Source: Peptococcaceae bacterium (GTDB lineage Bacteria > Bacillota > Desulfotomaculia > Desulfotomaculales > Desulfocucumaceae). From it: DNA of 37,032 nucleotides. Under the pieces are notes generated by a model that was given only the letters and a program-made list of their open reading frames with translations, did not search any database and was not told where the DNA came from. Position numbers and translations under genes: made by a program. The DNA is taken from the NCBI GenBank assembly GCA_013336365.1, contig JAAXTT010000001.1, positions 1-37,032 on the forward strand. The letters are read 5' to 3'. This document shows, piece after piece, positions 22,962 through 29,671 of this stretch (position 1 is its first letter; the number at the start of each line of letters is the position of its first letter).

Positions 22962-23846
22962 TTGCCAGAAAAGGCGTTTTGTATTCAAAAGCATGACAGA
23001 AAACGACGAAATAAGGAAAAGATATTTCATTTTATCTTTTTCCTCACCAATGCTGTCAGCATCTTATTTTTAGCGGTGCTTTTGATACAGATTTTTATTG
23101 ACGGTTATAAGTGGCTTGATTGGCAGTTTTTAACCAGCTTTATGTCCCGATTCCCGGAAAGGGCCGGCATATTGCCGTCAATTTTGGGAACCATCTGGAT
23201 TATGATTTTAACCTTGGCAATATCGACAATTGTCGGCATCGGAACTGCAGTTTATATTGAAAACTTTGCTACCAAGAATTTTTTCACCTCGATAATTCAA
23301 ACCAATATATCCAATTTGGCCGGAGTACCCTCCATTGTCTACGGAATATTGGGACTTGCCGTATTTGTCAGACTTTTCGAACTGGGCAGAAGCATTCTTG
23401 CAGGCTCACTGACAATGACTCTATTGGTTTTGCCAATTATAATTATTGCATCTCAAGAAGCAATAAAAACAGTGCCTGAGAATCTTATCCATGCCTCCTA
23501 TGCACTTGGTGCAACAAAACTGCAAACAATAAGAAAGGTTATTTTGCCATATGCAATGCCGGGAATATTAACAGGTACTATTCTTGCCACCTCACGGGCC
23601 GTTGGAGAGGCAGCGCCTCTTATTACTGTGGGTGCATTAGCCTACGTGTCTTTTATACCCTTTTCACCCTTGGATAGCTTTACTGTCCTGCCAATTCAAA
23701 TTTTCAATTGGACCTCTCGACCCCAGGCTGATTTCCAAGGACTTGCAGCTGCAGGGATAATTGTATTACTGGCTGTTTTGCTTTCACTAAATGCTCTGGC
23801 CATTGTTCTTAGAAATAAGTATCAAAAACGGACAGAAGGACTATAA
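22962..23846 (+). CDS. pstA: phosphate ABC transporter permease PstA
   Basis: Second membrane subunit of the Pst importer. Six predicted helices and the conserved permease loop (ASYALGATKLQTIRKVILPY, GILTGTILATSRAVGEAAPL). It starts at TTG 22962, 5 bases after GAGGGA, and begins 3 bases after the pstC stop. The N-terminus up to about residue 22 is highly basic (KHDRKRRNKEK), as expected for the inside end. Length 294 aa. Confidence 0.95.
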   Translation: MPEKAFCIQKHDRKRRNKEKIFHFIFFLTNAVSILFLAVLLIQIFIDGYKWLDWQFLTSFMSRFPERAGILPSILGTIWIMILTLAISTIVGIGTAVYIENFATKNFFTSIIQTNISNLAGVPSIVYGILGLAVFVRLFELGRSILAGSLTMTLLVLPIIIIASQEAIKTVPENLIHASYALGATKLQTIRKVILPYAMPGILTGTILATSRAVGEAAPLITVGALAYVSFIPFSPLDSFTVLPIQIFNWTSRPQADFQGLAAAGIIVLLAVLLSLNALAIVLRNKYQKRTEGL

Positions 23847-23885
23847 ACAAGTATTAGATACTTAATTTTGGGAGGATATAGACCA

Positions 23886-24644
23886 TTGGACAAAAATAAG
23901 ATGTATGCTAAAAATTTGAATTTTTATTATAAAAATTTCCAAGCTTTGAAAAATATCAATATTGATTTATTATCCAACAGGATTACTGCTTTGATTGGTC
24001 CATCCGGCTGTGGAAAATCAACTTTTTTGCGGACCTTGAATAGAATGAATGATCTTTTTGAGGGGGCCAGAATAGAAGGAACCATATGTTTAGATGAGAT
24101 GGATATAAATAGTCCGGAGGTTGATGTGGTTAACCTGAGGAAAAGGGTTGGTATGGTTTTTCAAAAACCAAATCCGTTCCCTATGTCAATATATGACAAT
24201 ATAGCTTATGGACCAAGAATTCACGGGATAAAAAGGAAACAAAAGTTGGATGAGATAGTTGAAAAAAGCTTGCATGATGCTGCCTTGTTGGATGAGGTCA
24301 AGGATAGGCTGAATATGTCTGCCTTGGGCTTATCCGGAGGACAACAGCAGCGCTTATGCATTGCTCGCGTACTGGCAGTTCAACCGGAGGTTCTCTTGAT
24401 GGATGAACCTACTTCTGCCTTGGACCCAATTGCTACATCAAAGATAGAAGAGCTGATTCAGGACTTGAAAAAAGATTATACAATTGTTATTGTTACTCAT
24501 AATATGCAGCAGGCTGCCCGGGCATCTGATTTTACAGGGTTCTTCTTAATGGGGGAACTGATAGAATATGGCGTGACAACGGATATCTTCACTACCCCAA
24601 GTGATCAGCGAACTGAGGATTATATTACAGGACGTTTTGGATAA
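23886..24644 (+). CDS. pstB: phosphate ABC transporter ATP-binding protein PstB
   Basis: ATPase of the Pst importer. Walker A GPSGCGKST, Q-loop VFQKPNPFPMSIYDNIAYG (PstB-specific), signature LSGGQQQR, Walker B LLMDEPTSALDP and the H-loop VTHNMQQAAR are all present. I start at TTG 23886, about 10 bases after GGAGG (23871-23875); a TTG at 23868 overlaps the site. Length about 252 aa, typical. It lies 40 bp after pstA and 27 bp before phoU. Confidence 0.97.
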   Translation: MDKNKMYAKNLNFYYKNFQALKNINIDLLSNRITALIGPSGCGKSTFLRTLNRMNDLFEGARIEGTICLDEMDINSPEVDVVNLRKRVGMVFQKPNPFPMSIYDNIAYGPRIHGIKRKQKLDEIVEKSLHDAALLDEVKDRLNMSALGLSGGQQQRLCIARVLAVQPEVLLMDEPTSALDPIATSKIEELIQDLKKDYTIVIVTHNMQQAARASDFTGFFLMGELIEYGVTTDIFTTPSDQRTEDYITGRFG

Positions 24645-24670
24645 ATTAATGAGAATTGAGGGGATGCATT

Positions 24671-25321
24671 ATGGGCTCAAGAAATGCGTATGTTAATGAA
24701 ATCAGGGGGATTCAAAACAGTATTTTAAGGATGGGCAGTTTGGTTGAGCAATCAGTATATGATTCAGTTGTTGCCTTAATGAGTTCTGATACTGTGTCTG
24801 CTTCCCAGGTTATTCTTGGAGATGACCTTATTGATCAAATGTATGCGGAAATTGAAGAAAGATGCATAATATTGCTTGCAACTCAGCAGCCAATGGCAAA
24901 GGACCTGAGAATGATCTTTGCAGATATAAAGATACTTGTCAACCTGGAGCGTATGGCAGACTATGCTGTTGATATCGCTCAGGTTGTCACAGAGCTCAGG
25001 GGACATCCAATAGAGGCTAAGGCCTTTGAGTACATACCTGAGATGGCAGGCATTGTGCAGCTAATGATAAAGCGAGGATTGGATTCCTATAGCAGGGGGG
25101 ACATTGAAAAAGCAAAGGAAGTATGCCTGTTGGATGACAAGGTGGACCGACTCTTCGCGGACTCTTATAAATATCTTATCGAATCAATGAAATGTGATCC
25201 TAATGCAATAGTTCGTTCTCTTTTTGTTGGCCGATACTTGGAAAGAATTGCCGACCATGCAACCAATATAGGTGAAGAGGTTATCTTTATTGCAACAGGT
25301 CAAAGAGAAGAGCTTAACTAA
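24671..25321 (+). CDS. phoU: phosphate transport regulator PhoU
   Basis: Dimeric helical protein that restrains Pst uptake and Pho signalling. Two PhoU repeats of three helices each; the conserved DDLIDQMYAEIEERC and DDKVDRLFADSYKYL helices with metal-binding acidic motifs (ERMADYAVDIA, ERIADHATNIGEEV) are clear. ATG 24671 follows GAGGGG by 7 bases; a TTG at 24656 is rejected. Length 216 aa. It ends the pst operon. No phoB/phoR sensor pair lies in the window, so the signal partner is elsewhere. Confidence 0.95.
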   Translation: MGSRNAYVNEIRGIQNSILRMGSLVEQSVYDSVVALMSSDTVSASQVILGDDLIDQMYAEIEERCIILLATQQPMAKDLRMIFADIKILVNLERMADYAVDIAQVVTELRGHPIEAKAFEYIPEMAGIVQLMIKRGLDSYSRGDIEKAKEVCLLDDKVDRLFADSYKYLIESMKCDPNAIVRSLFVGRYLERIADHATNIGEEVIFIATGQREELN

Positions 25322-25337
25322 CCCGAAAAATAACTTC

Positions 25338-25679
25338 TTAATCCTTTAGTAGCATGCTTACAACAGAGTTGATAATCATCATTATTAAGGCAGAAATAAA
25401 GGCTATCCAAAAACCACTGATATCGAAGCCTTTTATTACTTCGCTTACTGTCCAGAGCATTAAACCGTTGATTACCAATGTGAATAGGCCGAGGGTTAAT
25501 ATATTAATCGGCAGGGTCAAGATTAGAAGTAAAGGTCTCAGCGTAGCATTTACCAGTCCAAGAATTATTGATCCAATAATGGCTGCAGCAAATGTTACCT
25601 CGAATCCCTCAATAAAATAGGCGGTAACAAGAATTCCTGCAATATTTAATCCCCAACGCAGTAACATATTTTTTCCCAA
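25338..25679 (-). CDS. phage-holin-superfamily IV membrane protein (YvlD-like)
   Basis: A 113-aa protein with four hydrophobic segments: ILVTAYFIEGF, AAIIGSIILGLVNATLRPLL, ILTLGLFTLVINGLMLWTV and IAFISALIMMIINSVVSML. The NATLRPLLLILTLPINILTLG core is typical of the DUF360/phage_holin_4_2 family, common in chromosomes without phage. Role is unknown; membrane stress is one idea from Bacillus relatives. I choose TTG 25679, 6 bases after GGAGGG, over an upstream in-frame ATG at 25739. It converges with phoU, 16 bp apart. Confidence 0.85.
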   Translation of the reverse strand: MGKNMLLRWGLNIAGILVTAYFIEGFEVTFAAAIIGSIILGLVNATLRPLLLILTLPINILTLGLFTLVINGLMLWTVSEVIKGFDISGFWIAFISALIMMIINSVVSMLLKD

Positions 25680-25758
25680 GACAATCCCTCCGGCAATTTT
25701 ATTCAACCTAATTTTTTCATGAAACATCAGCTCTGTCAATCACCATGAATTAATAACA

Positions 25759-25800
25759 TAAAAAAAGCCTCCTCAATAATATATTAAGGGGCTTATTTTA
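25759..25800. terminator. terminator after the 47-aa gene
   Basis: AAGCC-T-CCT (25765-25773) pairs with AGGGGCTT (25787-25794), one bulge. On the minus strand it is followed by at least six T residues; on the plus strand only by ATTTTA. So it mainly ends the minus-strand 47-aa transcript, before the holin-like gene. Confidence 0.6.
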
Positions 25801-25840
25801 TAAGATGATAAATATTGTCATTTCACTTATTATAAGCTTT

Positions 25841-25984
25841 TTAGACAATCTGATACACATCCTTCCCGATTTTCTCACTGATGGGTTTTTTCACCAGATC
25901 ATTTTTCGTCATCCATTCAACATTTCTGGATACTAGAATATAACCCAGCACCGGATTAGTTGAAAAGGTAAGCAGTGTTTTCAT
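25841..25984 (-). CDS. 47-aa small protein of unknown function
   Basis: A short ORF starting MKTLLTFSTNPVLGYILVS and ending GKDVYQIV. An AAAGGAGG site ends 6-8 bases before the ATG, the best kind of ribosome site. The first half is mildly hydrophobic (LLTFSTNPVLGYILV) but not a clear signal or membrane helix; the second half is basic and charged (MTKNDLVKKPISEKIGKD). A TTGATG/GAATAT promoter with 17-base spacing lies upstream and a T-rich terminator downstream. No cysteines. I do not recognise the family. Codon use and the full transcription unit favour a true gene. Confidence 0.6.
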   Translation of the reverse strand: MKTLLTFSTNPVLGYILVSRNVEWMTKNDLVKKPISEKIGKDVYQIV

Positions 25985-26103
25985 TAATTATCCTCCTTTC
26001 TTAGTTATTCGCCTTGATATTCTTATATTACCTCAAGAACATCAAGATACTGTTTGTTTTTTATTATATTTATATTTAAAAAACATTAACAATTGGGCAT
26101 AAA

Positions 26104-26132
26104 AATACCGGGATCTAAAAATTCCCGGTATT
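26104..26132 (-). terminator. terminator after tRNA-Pro
   Basis: AATACCGGGA (26104-26113) pairs perfectly with TCCCGGTATT (26123-26132). On the minus strand it is followed by TTTAT, giving a normal tRNA terminator just after the CCA. Confidence 0.7.
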
Positions 26133-26136
26133 ACTT

Positions 26137-26214
26137 TGGTCGGAGCGACACGACTCGAACGTGCGGCCTCTACCACCCCAAGGTAGCGCTCTAGCCAAAC
26201 TGAGCTACGCCCCG
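26137..26214 (-). tRNA. tRNA-Pro(GGG)
   Basis: On the minus strand the acceptor stem CGGGGCG pairs with CGCTCCG (one G-U), the D-arm is GCTC...GAGC, the anticodon stem CTACC/GGTAG closes the loop TTGGGGT with anticodon GGG, and the T-arm is GCACG-TTCGAGT-CGTGT. A discriminator A and an encoded CCA end it. It would read CCC and CCU. The only open frame here (26042-26227) is a by-product of the tRNA. Confidence 0.95.
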
Positions 26215-26408
26215 ATAATTTTCTCACGTTCTCTATATTAATCCCTTTGCATCAAAAAGTCAAGAAACAGTTGAGTTAGGGAAGTTTTTATGTAAGGTTG
26301 TCAAACATATTAATTTTTTAATCTATTGTAAGACAGGTATTGTAATCCTGTAATTTTGTTTTATTATAATAAGGACATATAAATTTCCGATAAGGAGGGA
26401 TATTTGAA

Positions 26409-26597
26409 ATGAGACTGGACATTGATCAGGATCTATGTATTAGCTGTGGTACCTGTGTGGATATGTGCCCTGAGGTCTTTTTCTGGAATGATGATGAGAA
26501 GGCTCAGGCTATCGAGGGTGATATTTCCTCGGAAAATGAGGATCAAGCTAATGAGGCAATGGAAAGCTGCCCAACAAATGCTATTGCTGTTAAATAA
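26409..26597 (+). CDS. 4Fe-4S ferredoxin (single cluster, 62 aa)
   Basis: Small acidic ferredoxin with CISCGTCVDMCPEVFF at about 10-25 and the fourth ligand in SCPTNAI near 54. This is the [4Fe-4S] Desulfovibrio/Thermotoga type, with a single cluster; the second motif lacks the full CxxCxxC set. ATG 26409 follows AAGGAGGGA. It is single, with a terminator after it. An alternative 60-aa frame over the same DNA is a shadow. Partner unknown. Confidence 0.93.
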   Translation: MRLDIDQDLCISCGTCVDMCPEVFFWNDDEKAQAIEGDISSENEDQANEAMESCPTNAIAVK

Positions 26598-26614
26598 CAA
26601 ATAAACCTATTAAT

Positions 26615-26654
26615 TGACTGCTGAGCATATTTAATCAGCAGTCAGTTTTATATT
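26615..26654 (+). terminator. terminator after the 62-aa ferredoxin
   Basis: TGACTGCTGA (26615-26624) pairs with TCAGCAGTCA (26635-26644), a perfect 10-bp stem, then GTTTTATATT. Confidence 0.75.
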
Positions 26655-26697
26655 AAACCCTGGGAATGGAATAATACTTGAGGTGAAATTTCAATAT

Positions 26698-27456
26698 ATG
26701 GAAGCAAAAATAATAGGTAGGTTTTCCAAAAATAAGGAATTATTTTATGGCTTAGTTGAGGGCAGTAGGATAAGGATTATTGACAGTCCCTTTTCAGAGG
26801 TGCTGTCTTTTTCAGGAAGCTGCAATATAGAGGAAGTAAATATTGAGGTTCCTTGTGAGCCATCAAAAATAATTTGCCTGGGTTTAAACTATACCGATCA
26901 TGCTAAAGAAATGGGTCTTAACACACCTGCTGAACCGCTTATATTTATTAAACCTGTAAGTTCTTTGTTAAGAACAGGAGGTTTTATTGAGTATCCGGTT
27001 ATGAGCAAACAGGTTGATTACGAAGCAGAAATGGCAATTATAATAGGAAGAAAATGTAGGAAAATCGAGCCTAAAGATGCCCGTCACTATATTCTTGGCT
27101 GTACCTGTGCCAATGATATTACGGCAAGAGATTTGCAGGCTATTGATAAGCAATGGACTAGAGCTAAATCATTCGACAGTTTTTTACCCCTTGGGCCTTA
27201 CATATTTACAGGTTTAGATCCTGATAATATAAATATCAGATTAAAGCTCAATGGCGAAATAAAGCAAGAGTCCAATACAGCCAATTTTATATTTAATACC
27301 GGTGAAATAGTCAGCTATATTTCCTGGGTTATGACCTTGTTACCCGGGGATGTTATATTGACAGGAACTCCTTCCGGCGTAGGTTCGGTGAAAAAAGGTG
27401 ACAGGGTTGAGGTTTCTATAGATAACATGCCTTCCTTGGTAAATATTGTCTCATAG
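26698..27456 (+). CDS. fumarylacetoacetate hydrolase family protein
   Basis: FAH-superfamily enzyme, 252-257 aa, for hydrolysis or decarboxylation of a 2,4-dioxo or related acid (acylpyruvase, oxaloacetate decarboxylase or isomerase types exist). Motifs: KIICLGLNYTDHAKE, FIKPVSSL, DYEAEMAIIIGRK with the metal Glu-x-Glu, LGCTCANDITARDLQ, AKSFDSFLPLGPYI and ILTGTPSGVG. ATG 26698 follows GAGGTGA at 26680-26686 with an 11-base gap; a GTG at 26683 is inside that site. It appears single. Exact substrate cannot be told from sequence. Confidence 0.88.
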   Translation: MEAKIIGRFSKNKELFYGLVEGSRIRIIDSPFSEVLSFSGSCNIEEVNIEVPCEPSKIICLGLNYTDHAKEMGLNTPAEPLIFIKPVSSLLRTGGFIEYPVMSKQVDYEAEMAIIIGRKCRKIEPKDARHYILGCTCANDITARDLQAIDKQWTRAKSFDSFLPLGPYIFTGLDPDNINIRLKLNGEIKQESNTANFIFNTGEIVSYISWVMTLLPGDVILTGTPSGVGSVKKGDRVEVSIDNMPSLVNIVS

Positions 27457-27486
27457 GGAAATTATTGTTATATAAATAAAAATTGA

Positions 27487-27515
27487 TTGACAAAAAGTGC
27501 TATTTTGGTTAAAAT
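27487..27515 (+). promoter_or_regulatory. sigma-A promoter of speD
   Basis: Perfect TTGACA (27487-27492), 17-base spacer, TAAAAT (27510-27515). The start would be near 27522, leaving a leader of about 76 bases. Confidence 0.7.
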
Positions 27516-27528
27516 TTATTTTGTTGCA

Positions 27529-27557
27529 ATTGGCCTCTGCTTAAATACCAATGAGGC
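27529..27557 (+). other. possible switch-like leader of speD
   Basis: ATTGG (27529-27533) can pair with CCAAT (27548-27552), and GCCTC (27533-27537) with GAGGC (27553-27557). The two 5-bp helices share a base and cross, so they exclude each other. This could be a regulatory fold or chance; the stems are short. Confidence 0.25.
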
Positions 27558-27597
27558 ATGGGTTCCAATAATTTTTATCCATAAAAGGGGGATGATA

Positions 27598-27984
27598 ATG
27601 TTGAAACCATTGGGGCGCCACGTTTTGGCCGAAATCCATGGATGTCCATTTGATGTTTTGAACGATGTGAAAAAGGTTGAAAGCATCATGGTTAATGCTG
27701 CTCTTGAATCTGGCGCTGAAGTCAGGGAAGTGGTTTTTCATAAATTTAGTCCGCAAGGAATAAGTGGTGTGGTTGTAATCTCGGAATCCCATTTGGCAAT
27801 TCATACATGGCCTGAACTGGGTTACGCTGCAGTGGATGTCTTTACCTGTGGAGATAAGGTTAATCCATGGGATGCCTGCAATTATATGACAGAGCTTTTT
27901 GGAGCCTCTCATATGACTGCTAAGGAAACAGCAAGAGGTATGTTGTCTCCGGAGGTAGTTCCTCAAGTGGCGGTAAATTTATAG
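27598..27984 (+). CDS. speD: S-adenosylmethionine decarboxylase proenzyme
   Basis: Makes decarboxylated SAM for spermidine and other polyamines, with MTA as the by-product of aminopropyl transfer. The class 1B pyruvoyl enzyme self-cleaves before the Ser in SES-H (E63-S64), giving alpha and beta chains. HTWPELGYAAVDVFTCG is also conserved. I start at ATG 27598, 6 bases after AAAGGGGG; the open frame upstream to 27487 overlaps the promoter and is not coding. Length 128 aa, as in Thermotoga and Bacillus. No speE is next to it. It links to the MTA-processing genes at 2144-6655. Confidence 0.95.
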   Translation: MLKPLGRHVLAEIHGCPFDVLNDVKKVESIMVNAALESGAEVREVVFHKFSPQGISGVVVISESHLAIHTWPELGYAAVDVFTCGDKVNPWDACNYMTELFGASHMTAKETARGMLSPEVVPQVAVNL

Positions 27985-28025
27985 GAGGGATATTTATTAG
28001 TAGTCAGATAGGAAGTCATAATTAG

Positions 28026-28072
28026 AGCCCTGCTCTTGGTTAAAATCCAAAGGCAGGGCTTTATATTTATCA
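28026..28072 (+). terminator. terminator after speD
   Basis: AGCCCTGC (28026-28033) pairs with GCAGGGCT (28053-28060), with an inner TTGG/CCAA helix, then TTATATTTAT. Confidence 0.7.
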
Positions 28073-28150
28073 ATATGGTTTTTTACAGGACAGGGAAGGA
28101 AATAAAAATACTGCCTAGAAGTATATATTTCAAGGAAACGAGGTGGTTAT

Positions 28151-28900
28151 TTGCATAATGCGTTTTATCCCATAGAAAAAGCACTGACAATTATCGAGGA
28201 AAAAATTCGTACTTCCTTTAACAAGAATAAAACTATCGACAGCATAGCCGAATTCAATTACACGATGGATGACTATCTTACTTCTGCCTTGGTAATTTAT
28301 GCAGCTAAAATTTATGGTGAAGTTAATGAGAGGATTCTTTCTTTGGCAGAGACTATGCAATACATCTTTTTTGCTGTGAGCTTTCATAATAGTGTTACTG
28401 AGGATAGTTTGATAAAAAGCAACAGCAGCCTTGATCATAATAAGAACATTCAATATTCTGTGTTAATAGGGGATTTTACATATGGGAAATTTTTTGTTAA
28501 TCTTTGTGACAGTGACATGCTCTGCTACCTTGATTATATTTCAAAGATGATTTGCAAAATTAATGAAGAATCAGTTATTGGCCTAAAAAATCAAGCCAAT
28601 AGCCCAAACAATCCGGTTGAAAATCCTATTAAATATTCTATCGTTTTTTCAGGTTGTTGTCTGCTTGGAGCAATTGAAGCCGGTGCCGGACTTTATCAGC
28701 AGAAGTGTCTGGAGGCTTTTGGGCACGCCTTGGGAATGGCCATGGAGAATGGTGTATCTAATGAACAAAGGGATTATTATTATAAGCTGGCCCTAATTAA
28801 TTTGGATTGTCTGAAATCAAACAGCCACAGGGATGAATTGAAAAATTTAGTTTTCTGTCTGAAAAATAAAGACTCAAAAAATAATAAAATGGTTTGCTGA
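28151..28900 (+). CDS. degenerate polyprenyl synthase homologue (putative non-catalytic subunit)
   Basis: A 249-aa protein whose helix pattern recalls trans-prenyl diphosphate synthases: LTSALVIYAAKIYG near 37-50, an AETMQYIFFAVSFHNSVTEDS region where catalytic enzymes have HDDxxDD, YSVLIGDFTYGKFF (GD loop) and GCCLLGAIEAGAGLYQQKCL. The first Asp-rich motif is missing (HNSVTED) and I see no second DDxxD. In Bacillus hepS-menG-hepT, the subunit before menG is likewise small and non-catalytic. So this may be its counterpart, with the catalytic subunit elsewhere, or a pseudoenzyme. TTG 28151 follows GAGGTGG with a short gap. It is 15 bp ahead of menG. Confidence 0.6.
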   Translation: MHNAFYPIEKALTIIEEKIRTSFNKNKTIDSIAEFNYTMDDYLTSALVIYAAKIYGEVNERILSLAETMQYIFFAVSFHNSVTEDSLIKSNSSLDHNKNIQYSVLIGDFTYGKFFVNLCDSDMLCYLDYISKMICKINEESVIGLKNQANSPNNPVENPIKYSIVFSGCCLLGAIEAGAGLYQQKCLEAFGHALGMAMENGVSNEQRDYYYKLALINLDCLKSNSHRDELKNLVFCLKNKDSKNNKMVC

Positions 28901-28915
28901 GGGTGAGATATTTCA

Positions 28916-29641
28916 TTGAGTATTATTCCTGAAAATTTTTCCAGCAAGGAAGAGTATGTACATCATATTTTTTCCAAAATTGCTTATCGCTATGATTTTC
29001 TAAACAGTGCACTAACCTTTAATTTGGATAAGTATTGGAGAAGGTTTGCTATTTCAAAATGCAATCTAATCCCGGGGGCAAAGGTGTTAGATGTCTGCTG
29101 TGGTACGGGTATGCTTTCCTTAGAGGTAGCAAGCAGTTTAAAGGGCTGCGTAGAAGTCACAGGTATAGATTTTTGTGAAAGTATGCTGGAGAAGGGCAGA
29201 TCTAATGTGTCAGCAAGCAAATGGCAGGATAGCATTGAGCTTGTTCATGGCAATGCTATGTCTATCCCTTTTCCTGACAGTGTATTTGATTGTGCGGTTA
29301 CCGGCTTTGCATTAAGAAATGTTCCAGACATAGGTGGAGCCATAAAAGAAATGGTTAGGGTGGTAAAGCCCGGAGGTTTGGTAGTTTCTCTGGAGCTTTC
29401 TAAGCCTAGCTGGCCAATATTTAAGCAAATACATTCCCTATATTTTAACAGACTTGTTCCTATAATCGGTAAATTGGGAGTGGGTCAACCGGGACCATAT
29501 AGTTATCTGGCTAATTCTCTAAAAAACTTTCCCGATCAAAAAGAAATCAAAAGCATTTTTGAGGAAGCAGGATTAAAAGAGGTGCGTTTTTTTGAGTTAA
29601 CCGGCGGAATTGTTTCTGTTCATCAAGGAATTGTTAAATAG
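28916..29641 (+). CDS. menG: demethylmenaquinone methyltransferase
   Basis: SAM-dependent C-methylation of demethylmenaquinone, the last step to menaquinone. UbiE/MenG features: FSKIAYRYDFLNSALTFNLD, motif I VLDVCCGTGMLSLEVA, GNAMSIPFPDSVFD, VTGFALRNVPD, VVKPGGLVVSLELSKP. Length 241 aa. TTG 28916 follows a GGGTGAG site by about 8 bases. It lies in the menaquinone cluster, so MenG rather than UbiE is meant. Confidence 0.95.
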   Translation: MSIIPENFSSKEEYVHHIFSKIAYRYDFLNSALTFNLDKYWRRFAISKCNLIPGAKVLDVCCGTGMLSLEVASSLKGCVEVTGIDFCESMLEKGRSNVSASKWQDSIELVHGNAMSIPFPDSVFDCAVTGFALRNVPDIGGAIKEMVRVVKPGGLVVSLELSKPSWPIFKQIHSLYFNRLVPIIGKLGVGQPGPYSYLANSLKNFPDQKEIKSIFEEAGLKEVRFFELTGGIVSVHQGIVK

Positions 29642-29671
29642 TAAATATTTCTTTTAAAGGGAGGTTCTCTA

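Noticed and set aside
25338..25679. Prophage lysis gene (holin)
   Set aside because: The family is common on chromosomes, and no endolysin, portal or integrase lies near.
26042..26227. A 61-aa minus-strand open frame
   Set aside because: It reads through tRNA-Pro(GGG) and its terminator; tRNA folding explains the DNA.
27541..27966. A 141-aa minus-strand open frame
   Set aside because: Mirror of speD, a well-conserved gene with a promoter and ribosome site.
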